Of a stretch of DNA of 6,892 bases, positions 1 through 6,249 are shown in pieces. Source of the DNA: Nitrospira sp. (GTDB lineage: Bacteria; Nitrospirota; Nitrospiria; Nitrospirales; Nitrospiraceae); assembly GCA_020697375.1 (NCBI GenBank), contig JAJFBJ010000147.1:1-6892 (forward strand), read 5' to 3'. The translations under genes and the position numbers were made by a program. The notes below the pieces were generated by a model. It worked only from the letters and a program-made list of their open reading frames with translations, did not search any database and had not been told where the DNA came from. Positions within the stretch are counted from its first letter, which is position 1, and each line of letters begins with the position of its first letter.

Positions 1-220
1 TGACCTGCCGCCGCTGCTCCACACGTCGGATGTGCTGGCATTTGCCCCCTACATCGATGCGTTGCTGTTCGTGGTGGAAGAGGGCCGCACGAAATCGGAA
101 GATGTAGAACGGGCGCTATCGCTGGTGAAACAATCGACCCCGGTGCTGGGAACGGTGTTGAACAAGGCAGGACGGGCGGGTATCAGTCCGGCCGACATGA
201 AGAAAGTGGTCCGAGGATAA
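1..220 (+). CDS. CpsD/CapB-family tyrosine-protein kinase (BY-kinase), 3' end only
   Basis: The reading frame is open from base 2 to the TAA at 218-220, and the 5' end lies outside the window. The visible residues begin DLPPLLHTSDVLAFAPYID, followed by a hydrophobic strand (LLFVVEEGRTK) and then LGTVLNKAGR. In the CpsD/CapB/Wzc cytoplasmic kinase fold this is the third Walker-like segment (D-L-P-P after a hydrophobic strand), the late beta strand and the terminal LNK motif. These enzymes autophosphorylate on tyrosine and control the chain length and export of surface polysaccharide, working with a Wzz/GNVR membrane partner. In XrtA/PEP-CTERM loci the kinase gene usually lies directly beside the ExeA-like ATPase gene, as it does here. 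The C-terminus after LNKAGR is short (GISPADMKKVVRG) and has no tyrosine cluster, unlike many BY-kinases. The P-loop is out of view, so a MinD/ParA-like relative without kinase activity cannot be excluded. Confidence 0.8.
   Translation, partial: DLPPLLHTSDVLAFAPYIDALLFVVEEGRTKSEDVERALSLVKQSTPVLGTVLNKAGRAGISPADMKKVVRG
213..217 (+). promoter_or_regulatory. Shine-Dalgarno for ATPase 1, overlapping the kinase stop region
   Basis: GAGGA sits five bases before the ATG at 223 and lies inside the last codons of the upstream kinase gene. The kinase stop is only two bases from the ATG. This supports both the start choice and translational coupling of the two genes in one operon. Confidence 0.6.
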
Positions 221-222
221 CG

Positions 223-1644
223 ATGTACACAAAATTCTATCATCTGCACGCCAAACCTTTCGCTCTTCTGCCGGACAGCGAGTTTCTCTATCTCGGCGAG
301 ACGCACCGGGCTGCCTATAGCCTTCTGGAATATGGCCTGCTCAGTGAAGCCCCCTTCATGGTCCTCACCGGCGATCCCGGCATGGGAAAGACCTCGCTGC
401 TTCAAAAGGTCGTTGCGGAGCATCGGGACCATTATTCGATGGGACTTATCACCAACGCCCGCTATGACCTAGATTATCTCCTGCCGTGGATTTTGCTGGC
501 TCTTGGACTCAACCACAAGCGCCTGGATCCTGTCGAGGCGCATCATCTCTTTGCGGAATATTTGTCGCAGGAGGCGGCGCGTAACCGGCGGGTGGTGCTC
601 ATCATGGATGAGGCGCAGAATCTTGGCGTCACATTGTTGGAGGAGTTGCGCCTGCTGTCCAACATGAATCAGGACAAGAGGCTGCAGTTACAGATCATTC
701 TGTCCGGCCAGCCTGACCTCCATGCGCTGCTCCGGCGCATCGACATGACCCAATTTGCGCAGCGAGTCGTGGTGGACTATCACCTCCAGCCCTTCACGGA
801 AAAGGAAGTCACGCAGTATATCGAGCACCGGCTCCACCTTGCAGGCGCCACCGGACCGCTTTTCACTGAACCGGCCTGCAGCCTGGCCTACCGCCTGAGC
901 CAAGGCAATCCCAGGCTCATCAATCAGGTCTGTGAAATGGCATTGACCTATGGCTTTGCGGAACAGGCTCACCGCATTACGGCCAAGCTGGTGGCCCAGG
1001 CCGCGGTTGACCGACGCAAGAACCGCATCCTGCCCCTATGTGAGCAGGAAGATCTCTCCGCCCTTGCCGCCTCGGCGGAGGAACCGGAAGAGCCGGTCAC
1101 GTACGAAGCGCCGAGGAGGCTCGACAGGCTCGCCACCGCTCCTCTTGCAGAACCCGCTCCATCGTTGAACAATGCGCCGGTTGCCGCAACCAGGGCTGAG
1201 GCCTGTTACCAACGCGGGCTTGCGCTGAGGACCTCCCGGGATTTCACCATGGCGATCCGTCAATTCGAACAGGCAGCAGGCGATCCGGCCTATCATCTTC
1301 AGGCGTTCGGTCAAATCGGTCTTTGTTATCGGGCAATCGGGCAATCGGCCAGGGCGGTGGCGGCATTTCGAAAGGCCTGTACGGACCAAGGCGCCTCACG
1401 CCGCCAGCATCTGAACGTGCGTTATCTACTGGGACGAACGCTCGAACAACTGGGGGAGCGGCCGGAAGCGCTGGAGCAATACCGGCTGATTTTCCATTCG
1501 GACCGGACCTTCAAGGATACCGCCGTCCGGCTCTCGCACCTGGAAGAAGATTTCCCCTACGGCTCGGCGCAGCATCGTTCCCACCCCTCGCGCATCGGAC
1601 AGGCCTGGCGGCATGTGCGGCAGTTGTTGAAGGGGAACGGCTAG
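223..1644 (+). CDS. ExeA/GspA-like AAA ATPase with C-terminal TPR repeats (PEP-CTERM/EPS locus type), copy 1
   Basis: This 473-residue protein starts MYTKFYHLHAKPF, the usual opening of the ExeA/GspA-like putative secretion ATPases found in PEP-CTERM/exosortase loci. The AAA part covers about residues 1-272. Walker A is GDPGMGKT at 50-57 and Walker B is VVLIMDEAQ at 124-132. A sensor-1-like strand, IILSGQPDL, lies at 158-166. Candidate trans-acting or sensor arginines are R181 (FAQRV) and R231 (GNPRLINQ). A proline-, alanine- and glutamate-rich linker (about 273-324) follows. Three TPR-like helical pairs then run from about 325 to 425, with signatures such as YQRGLAL, GLCYRAIG, AVAAFRKA and ALEQYRLI. 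No signal peptide or membrane helix is visible, so it is probably cytoplasmic. Most ATPases of this subfamily stop near the end of the AAA part, and classical ExeA carries a membrane segment plus a peptidoglycan-binding domain, so the TPR tail is a distinctive replacement. The likely role is ATP-driven assembly or regulation of polysaccharide or protein export. The exact substrate is unknown. Confidence 0.88.
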   Translation: MYTKFYHLHAKPFALLPDSEFLYLGETHRAAYSLLEYGLLSEAPFMVLTGDPGMGKTSLLQKVVAEHRDHYSMGLITNARYDLDYLLPWILLALGLNHKRLDPVEAHHLFAEYLSQEAARNRRVVLIMDEAQNLGVTLLEELRLLSNMNQDKRLQLQIILSGQPDLHALLRRIDMTQFAQRVVVDYHLQPFTEKEVTQYIEHRLHLAGATGPLFTEPACSLAYRLSQGNPRLINQVCEMALTYGFAEQAHRITAKLVAQAAVDRRKNRILPLCEQEDLSALAASAEEPEEPVTYEAPRRLDRLATAPLAEPAPSLNNAPVAATRAEACYQRGLALRTSRDFTMAIRQFEQAAGDPAYHLQAFGQIGLCYRAIGQSARAVAAFRKACTDQGASRRQHLNVRYLLGRTLEQLGERPEALEQYRLIFHSDRTFKDTAVRLSHLEEDFPYGSAQHRSHPSRIGQAWRHVRQLLKGNG

Positions 1645-1680
1645 GTAGGTCAGAATAGGCCGTTTCTTTCAACAGATCGT
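1645..1680 (+). other. Short spacer between ATPase 1 and oxidoreductase
   Basis: These 36 bases contain no convincing Shine-Dalgarno close to the ATG at 1681, no obvious sigma70 promoter and no hairpin with a T-tract. The short distance and shared strand suggest the oxidoreductase is read from the same transcript as the kinase and ATPase 1. Confidence 0.4.
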
Positions 1681-3831
1681 ATGAAGCAGATCATTCAACA
1701 TTACCGTTCCGGGGTGGTGAAGGTGGAGGATGTTCCTCCGCCATCGCTTCGGGGCGCCGGTATCCTGTTGTTGAACGATGCTTCGCTCATCAGCCCCGGG
1801 ACCGAGAAATCCACTGTCCAGGGCGCTCAAAAAAATTTGATCGGCAAAGCGATGGAACGCCCGGAGAGGATCAAGAAGGTCCTCGCCGCCATTCACAAAG
1901 ATGGGCTTGCGGACACGATCAAGCGAGTCTTCGACCGGCTGGATACTCCCGCCGCCTTAGGGTACAGCTGCGCTGGAACCGTCGTCGAGGTCGGCAAGGG
2001 TGCCGATGTGTTTTCAATCGGCGATCGCGTGGCTTGTGCGGGACAGAATTACGCGTCACATGCGGAGATGGTCTATGTGCCGAAACAACTCTGCGTCAAA
2101 ATTCCTGAGACGGTGGATAGTGAAGACGCCTCGTTCGTGACGCTCGGCGCGATCGCGTTGCAGGGTGTTCGTCAAGCCGAGCCGCGGCTTGGAGACCGGA
2201 TGGCCGTCATCGGGCTTGGTCTCCTCGGACAGCTCACGGTGCAATTGTTGAAAGCCTCGGGATGCCGCGTCATTGGAGCCGATTTAGATTCTTCAAAATT
2301 GCAGCTGGCTCGGGAGCTTGGCGCGGACGCCGTGGTTTCTTCCGCCGGCCTGATTGAAGCGGCTTCGGCATTCTCTGAAGGCCATGGCGTGGATGCTGTC
2401 ATCATCACGGCCAGCACGAAGGACAATGGTCCGGTGGAGACAGCCGGCGCGATCGCGCGAGCGAAGGGGAGGGTGGTGGTCGTCGGCGCCGTGGGCATGA
2501 ACCTGCCGCGGGAGCCTTACTATAAGAAGGAATTGGAATTGCGGCTCTCGATGTCCTATGGGCCAGGCCGCTACGACAGCCAGTACGAGGAGCATGGGCG
2601 CGATTATCCCTTCGGCTATGTGCGATGGACGGAACAGCGGAACATGCAGGCATTTCTGGAGCTGGTCGCGGAACGCAAGGTCCGGCTCAAGCCGCTGATC
2701 ACCCATCGTTTTCCCATCGAACAGGCCGAATCGGCCTACTCACTGATGATGGAGGGGACCCAACCCTACATGGGCATGGTCATTAGCTATCCGTCCGACC
2801 ACGCTCGTCCATTACCGCGAACCATTTCGATGTCGCCTCGAACATCACATCGCGCGGTCACGATGGGCATCATCGGAGCAGGGAACCATGTTAGGGCCAT
2901 GCTGTTGCCGCCCCTCCAAACCATGAACAACGTCACGCTTCGCGCCATCTGCACCGCTTCGGGAATGACATCCAAGGCGCTCGCCGGCAAGGTCAAGGCG
3001 GAGTACTGCACCAGCGATGCGCAGGCCGTCCTGGACGATACGGCGATCAATACGGTGTTGATCGGCACCAGGCACGACAGCCATGGATCACTCGTGATGA
3101 AAAGTCTGATGGCGGATAAACATGTGTTCGTCGAGAAACCGCTCTGTTTGACGCAGGAAGAGTTGCAGGACATCCGGGCGCTGTATGACAAAAAATCTTC
3201 CGACGGGCTTCATCTCATGGTCGGGTTCAATCGTCGTTTTTCGCCCCATGCCGATCAGGCCAGGACCTTTTTCGCCTCGAGGACTAATCCGCTCGTCATG
3301 CTGTACCGGATCAATGCCGGTCCGGTTCCCAAGGAACATTGGGTGCAGGATCCTGACGTGGGAGGCGGGCGGCTGATCGGTGAAGTCTGCCATTTCGTCG
3401 ATTACATGCAGGCGCTCTGCGGAGCCCTGCCTGTATCGGTCCATGCCGTCAGGATCGGCCGGCATAGTTCCGGGATCACCGAAGATCAATGCAGCCTCTC
3501 ACTCAGGTTCGGAGACGGATCCATCGGGACTATCGTCTACACCTCTGAGGGTAACGCCGTTCTCCCGAAGGAACGTTTCGAGGCCCATGCCGACGGCAAG
3601 TCGCTCACGATGGACGACTTCCTGGAGACGCGGATGTACGATGGCGGGAAGAATCATGTCTTCAAGACGGCCAAGCGCGAGAAGGGCTTTCCCGAAGAAA
3701 TGGCGCAATTCGTGCGAGCCGTCGAGCAGGGACTTCCATCGGTCATCGCGTTCAGTCACATCGAAGCGGTCACTCGCGCCTGTCTGCTCGCAGTCCGAAG
3801 CCTTCAGTCCGGGGTTGTGTACGACTTCTGA
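1681..3831 (+). CDS. Bi-domain oxidoreductase: MDR (zinc-type alcohol dehydrogenase-like) domain fused to Gfo/Idh/MocA domain
   Basis: This 716-residue protein holds two complete nucleotide-binding dehydrogenase modules. Residues 1 to about 365 form a medium-chain dehydrogenase/reductase. They include LISPGTEKS near 36-44, GDRVACAGQNYASH, a Rossmann loop GLGLLG at 178-183, and acidic residues D201/D203 after the second strand, which favours NAD over NADP. The family-specific stretches SYGPGRYDSQYEE (from 292) and GYVRWTEQRN (from 312) are also present. After a linker (about 366-393), residues 395-716 form a Gfo/Idh/MocA domain with a second Rossmann loop GAGNHV at 399-404, the EKP motif at 485-487 and GGGRLIGEVCHFVD at 561-574. 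H571 and D574 are candidate active-site residues. Fused proteins of this type recur in EPS and sugar-modification clusters, but the substrate is not generally known; nucleotide-sugar or polyol oxidation/reduction is the likely class. The usual MDR catalytic cysteine and the four-cysteine structural zinc loop are not visible, so the first domain is probably zinc-independent. The start is supported by the typical MKQIIQ N-terminus. Confidence 0.9.
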   Translation: MKQIIQHYRSGVVKVEDVPPPSLRGAGILLLNDASLISPGTEKSTVQGAQKNLIGKAMERPERIKKVLAAIHKDGLADTIKRVFDRLDTPAALGYSCAGTVVEVGKGADVFSIGDRVACAGQNYASHAEMVYVPKQLCVKIPETVDSEDASFVTLGAIALQGVRQAEPRLGDRMAVIGLGLLGQLTVQLLKASGCRVIGADLDSSKLQLARELGADAVVSSAGLIEAASAFSEGHGVDAVIITASTKDNGPVETAGAIARAKGRVVVVGAVGMNLPREPYYKKELELRLSMSYGPGRYDSQYEEHGRDYPFGYVRWTEQRNMQAFLELVAERKVRLKPLITHRFPIEQAESAYSLMMEGTQPYMGMVISYPSDHARPLPRTISMSPRTSHRAVTMGIIGAGNHVRAMLLPPLQTMNNVTLRAICTASGMTSKALAGKVKAEYCTSDAQAVLDDTAINTVLIGTRHDSHGSLVMKSLMADKHVFVEKPLCLTQEELQDIRALYDKKSSDGLHLMVGFNRRFSPHADQARTFFASRTNPLVMLYRINAGPVPKEHWVQDPDVGGGRLIGEVCHFVDYMQALCGALPVSVHAVRIGRHSSGITEDQCSLSLRFGDGSIGTIVYTSEGNAVLPKERFEAHADGKSLTMDDFLETRMYDGGKNHVFKTAKREKGFPEEMAQFVRAVEQGLPSVIAFSHIEAVTRACLLAVRSLQSGVVYDF

Positions 3832-3944
3832 GAGGCTCAGGCCCCTTCACGTCGGTTCCGACAACGTCCCTCACACATCGGAGGGCTCGCATGGCTCCCA
3901 CAGATGTTGTTGACCTCTCGGCTGCTGTCTTGTAATAGGAAGGT
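3832..3944 (+). other. Intergenic spacer with two short inverted repeats before ATPase 2
   Basis: These 113 bases hold two small potential hairpins. GTCG pairs with CGAC across a GTTC loop at 3851-3862, extendable as GTCGG/CCGAC. CCCTC at 3868-3872 pairs with GAGGG at 3881-3885 across an eight-base loop. Neither is followed by a T-run, so neither is a standard intrinsic terminator. The spacer ends in a purine-rich ribosome-binding site. No small ORF here has credible initiation signals. Confidence 0.35.
3937..3943 (+). promoter_or_regulatory. Shine-Dalgarno for ATPase 2
   Basis: AGGAAGG lies immediately upstream of the ATG at 3945, with the GGA core four bases from the start codon. The spacing is tight but usable. 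It supports the start that aligns residue for residue with the N-terminus of ATPase 1. Confidence 0.55.
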
Positions 3945-5360
3945 ATGTACGAAACGTTCTACGGCCTGAATCTCAAGCCATTCACCTTGGCGCCGAATCC
4001 GGACTTCCTCTATCGCGGGGAAACCCACCGGCTGGCCATGGCGACTCTGGAATACGGCATCCTCAATGAGGCGGGGTTCGTCGTGCTCACGGGAAAGCCC
4101 GGGATGGGGAAGACCACTCTCCTGCAGCAGCTGTTGACGGAACATCGCGACCATTTCACCATCGGCTTGATTACCAATACCCATGCCGGGATGGACACGC
4201 TGATGCCTTGGATCCTGCTCGCCTTCGGCTTGAATGGAAAGAACCTGGATAAACTGGAAGCCTTTCACGAGTTCTCACAGTTCTTGAACAAGGAAACCAT
4301 TGCCCGTCGAAGGGTATTGCTGATCGTCGATGAAGCGCAAAATCTCGGCGCCACACTCCTGGAGGAACTTCGGCTCCTGTCCAATCTCAATAGCGACAAA
4401 GCGCCTGTCCTGCAAATCATTCTATCGGGCCAGCCAAACTTGCGGGAGCTTCTGCAGCGCAAGGACCTGATGCAGTTCGCTCAGCGCGTCATGGTGGATC
4501 ACAGCCTCGAACCCTTCAATGAAGAAGACAGCATGGGTTACATCGCCCATCGCCTGCGGGTGGCCGGCCGCAACGCGCCGCTGTTTACCCATCAATCCAC
4601 CCTGATGATCCATCGGCTGACTGGCGGCATCCCGCGGTTGATCAATCAACTGTGCGATACGACATTGACGTATGGCTTCGCGGAACAGTCGTCGTTTCTG
4701 TCGACGAAAGTCGTGGCGCAGGCGGCCAAAGATCGCAGCAAAGGAGGAATTCTTCCGCTGACTGACACGGACGCCTTGACGACGCTGACACAGGAACAGG
4801 AACAGGCAGAACGGACTGAACTGGCTGCCTTGATGGCTGAGACAAGCGGCGCCAGAACCGACGCAAAAGGTTCGCGCGTTGCTGAGCCGTCCGGCAACGC
4901 TTCCCGGCATGAAACAGCGGAATGGTACGAACGGGGTCTGGCGCACAAGAAAGCCGGCCGGCACAAAGAAGCGTTGCACCAATTTTCCCTCGCCGCGCAG
5001 GATGAGTCCCTCACATTCAAGGCCATGGCACAGGCCGGCCTCTGTTTGAAATCCATCGGGCGGCCCGAAGAGGCGGTCACAGCATTTCGTAGAGCGCTGC
5101 AATGCCAACGTCAGTCAACGTTCGATACGATACAAGTGCGATATCTGCTCGCGCGCATGTTGGAAGGCCTGGGCCGCATTGATGAGACGCTTGAACATTA
5201 TCGCTGGATCCGACGAGAAGACCCGGGCTTCAAGGATGTCGCCGAACGCATCGAGCGCTTGAGCAGGCGGCGGCCGTCTTCTTCTCACAAACCTGATCCC
5301 GCCCGCGACGACGCTTCCTGGGTGACACAGCTGCACCGAATATTCGGCACTTCAAAATAG
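3945..5360 (+). CDS. ExeA/GspA-like AAA ATPase with C-terminal TPR repeats, copy 2 (paralogue of 223-1644)
   Basis: This 471-residue protein begins MYETFYGLNLKPF, closer to the family consensus than copy 1. Walker A is GKPGMGKT at 50-57, Walker B is VLLIVDEAQ at 124-132 and the sensor-1-like strand is IILSGQPNL at 158-166, all at the same residue numbers as in the gene at 223-1644. Over residues 121-166, 36 of 46 positions are identical by hand count. GIPRLINQLCD near 228-238 matches the GxPRxIN motif of the family. A polar linker rich in E, Q, A and T (about 273-322) differs strongly from copy 1. TPR-like repeats at about 323-425 again match copy 1 with a one-residue offset (YERGLAH, GLCLKSIG, AVTAFRRA, TLEHYRWI). 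No membrane segment is visible. The catalytic motifs are intact, so both copies should bind and hydrolyse ATP. It is probably a second secretion/EPS-assembly ATPase; whether it pairs with copy 1 or serves another partner cannot be told from sequence. Confidence 0.88.
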   Translation: MYETFYGLNLKPFTLAPNPDFLYRGETHRLAMATLEYGILNEAGFVVLTGKPGMGKTTLLQQLLTEHRDHFTIGLITNTHAGMDTLMPWILLAFGLNGKNLDKLEAFHEFSQFLNKETIARRRVLLIVDEAQNLGATLLEELRLLSNLNSDKAPVLQIILSGQPNLRELLQRKDLMQFAQRVMVDHSLEPFNEEDSMGYIAHRLRVAGRNAPLFTHQSTLMIHRLTGGIPRLINQLCDTTLTYGFAEQSSFLSTKVVAQAAKDRSKGGILPLTDTDALTTLTQEQEQAERTELAALMAETSGARTDAKGSRVAEPSGNASRHETAEWYERGLAHKKAGRHKEALHQFSLAAQDESLTFKAMAQAGLCLKSIGRPEEAVTAFRRALQCQRQSTFDTIQVRYLLARMLEGLGRIDETLEHYRWIRREDPGFKDVAERIERLSRRRPSSSHKPDPARDDASWVTQLHRIFGTSK

Positions 5361-5375
5361 CCTCATTCCGACCCG

Positions 5376-5391
5376 CCGGTCCGCCGACCGG
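5376..5391 (+). repeat. Inverted repeat, possible weak terminator or operator
   Basis: CCGGT and ACCGG flank a six-base centre (CCGCCG), sixteen bases downstream of the ATPase 2 stop. As RNA this is a short GC-rich hairpin followed by mixed T/C sequence rather than a clean U-tract. As DNA it has the symmetry of a dimer-binding site upstream of the regulator gene. Neither role is demonstrated. Confidence 0.3.
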
Positions 5392-5452
5392 TTGCTTGAC
5401 CTCATCCCTTTTCTCCTTCTCAAGTTTCCCATTCTCTCAGCCGATCATTCAT

Positions 5453-5459
5453 GAGGGGG
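5453..5459 (+). promoter_or_regulatory. Shine-Dalgarno deciding the response-regulator start
   Basis: GAGGGGG ends nine bases before the ATG at 5469. The in-frame ATG at 5451 lies just upstream of this purine run and has no purine-rich site of its own. The ATG at 5461 is out of frame. This favours initiation at 5469. Confidence 0.5.
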
Positions 5460-5468
5460 CATGTCTGC

Positions 5469-6182
5469 ATGGGTTTGGAAATCATCCAGATCGTTGAAGA
5501 TGATCAGGCGCAGGCCAAGCTGTTGGACCAGATTCTTCGGCGGGCATCGTTTCGGACCAATGTCGCGTTCGACGGACCGTCCGCCATGCAGGATGTATGG
5601 CGCATCAAACCGTCCCTGCTCATGATCGACGATAATCTTCCAGGCCTCACGGGGCGAGAAATCTGCCGGCGATTGCGGCGAGATCCTTCCACTCAGCATA
5701 TCCCTATCATCGTCCTATCCGGATATTCGTCCGAGGGATGTCGGACCGAAGCGCTCGATGGCGGCGCGGACGATTTCATCGTCAAGCCCTACGGGGCGGC
5801 GGAGTTGGTGGCGAGGGTCCGGGCGTTGCTGCGTCGTAGCCGGCAGGAACAGGAGCAGGAATCAGGAGATGATCTCGTCCTGGCAGATCATCTGTATGTG
5901 GTTATCTACCGGGACAAACAGATGACCCTTTCCATCCGGGAATGGAAAGCCTTGCGCCGATTGACCTGTACGGCCGGCAGGGCCGTGCCTCGCGAAGAAC
6001 TCAGGACGCTTCTCTGGGGGGACGACGATCTTCTCCACGACAGGGCGCTCGATTCCTGTATGGAACAACTCAATTACAAACTGGCCGAAGGAGGAGTGAG
6101 GGTTGGTATGCTGTCGATGGTCCACGGCGGCTATCGTCTGTCGGCCGGTTCCTCCGAGTCGACGGAACCCTTACGAGCGTAG
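5469..6182 (+). CDS. Response regulator, receiver domain plus divergent OmpR/PhoB-type winged helix
   Basis: From the ATG at 5469 the protein has 237 residues; an upstream in-frame ATG at 5451 would add six. The receiver domain covers about 4-120. It has the acidic pocket D11/D12 in IVEDD, the probable phosphoacceptor D54 in MIDDNLPG, S84 in the place of the switch Thr/Ser (VLSGYS) and K106 in VKPY. All catalytic positions are present, so phosphorylation by a histidine kinase is expected. A Q/E-rich linker follows. The C-terminal domain (about 134-225) aligns with the OmpR/PhoB winged helix: LSIREWKALRRL, the G-R-A-V-P-R-E-E-L turn, LLWGDD, DRALDSCMEQLNYKL and a terminal GGYRL. The recognition-helix region lacks the usual basic H-I-x-R-L-R-x-K pattern, and the wing is one residue shorter than the common RGxGYxL. 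It may bind unusual DNA or act by protein contact. No histidine kinase is in the window, so it is an orphan here. It is not a sigma54-type PrsR regulator, having no AAA domain. Confidence 0.85.
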   Translation: MGLEIIQIVEDDQAQAKLLDQILRRASFRTNVAFDGPSAMQDVWRIKPSLLMIDDNLPGLTGREICRRLRRDPSTQHIPIIVLSGYSSEGCRTEALDGGADDFIVKPYGAAELVARVRALLRRSRQEQEQESGDDLVLADHLYVVIYRDKQMTLSIREWKALRRLTCTAGRAVPREELRTLLWGDDDLLHDRALDSCMEQLNYKLAEGGVRVGMLSMVHGGYRLSAGSSESTEPLRA

Positions 6183-6190
6183 CAAAGCAT

Positions 6191-6209
6191 ACTCTGCCCT
6201 TCTCAGAGT
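6191..6209. terminator. Hairpin in the convergent intergenic region, possible terminator
   Basis: ACTCTG (6191-6196) and CAGAGT (6204-6209) form a perfect six-base-pair stem with a seven-base loop, eight bases after the regulator stop and between two convergent genes. No T-run follows directly on either strand; a T5 run on the plus strand comes later at 6246-6250. The position suits a shared terminator, but the hairpin is weak. Confidence 0.3.
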
Positions 6210-6249
6210 TGCCGAGAGCCCTTACCTTTCGGGAAGCGAGCGGCGTTTT

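Larger units (their letters stand above)
5361..5468 (+). other. Spacer before response regulator, with inverted repeat and pyrimidine-rich tract
   Basis: The spacer holds a perfect five-base-pair inverted repeat, described separately, followed by a pyrimidine-rich stretch from about 5400 to 5440 (repeated CTT, TCTC and TTTCCC). TTGACC at 5396-5401 resembles a -35 box, but no acceptable -10 follows at 15-19 bases. Sequence from 5451 is in frame with the response regulator and could be coding if an earlier ATG is used. Confidence 0.35.

Noticed and set aside
223..1644. Tn7/Tn5053-type transposition ATPase (TnsC/TniB) as an alternative identity for the AAA proteins
   Set aside because: The MYxxFY opening, the GxPRxIN motif and the neighbouring CpsD-like and oxidoreductase genes fit the ExeA/GspA-like EPS-locus family. 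No transposase, integrase or terminal repeats are present.
3380..3913. A 177-codon plus-strand open frame overlapping the end of the oxidoreductase
   Set aside because: It is out of frame with the conserved Gfo/Idh/MocA domain, and its serine/arginine-rich translation matches a shadow frame rather than a protein.
3910..3936. Candidate promoter TTGACC ... TGTAAT upstream of ATPase 2
   Set aside because: The spacer is only 15 bases, and the -10 would end eight bases before the ATG, so the transcript would exclude the good AGGAAGG ribosome-binding site. The two readings conflict, and the ribosome-binding site is the simpler one.
4422..5108. A 228-codon minus-strand open frame opposite ATPase 2
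   Set aside because: It lies wholly antisense to a gene with intact Walker motifs and paralogue-level conservation. Its translation is low in recognisable motifs and rich in C/R/Q as expected of a shadow frame in GC-rich DNA.
5396..5424. TTGACC as a -35 element for the response regulator
   Set aside because: No sequence resembling TATAAT is found 15-19 bases downstream; that interval is pyrimidine-rich.
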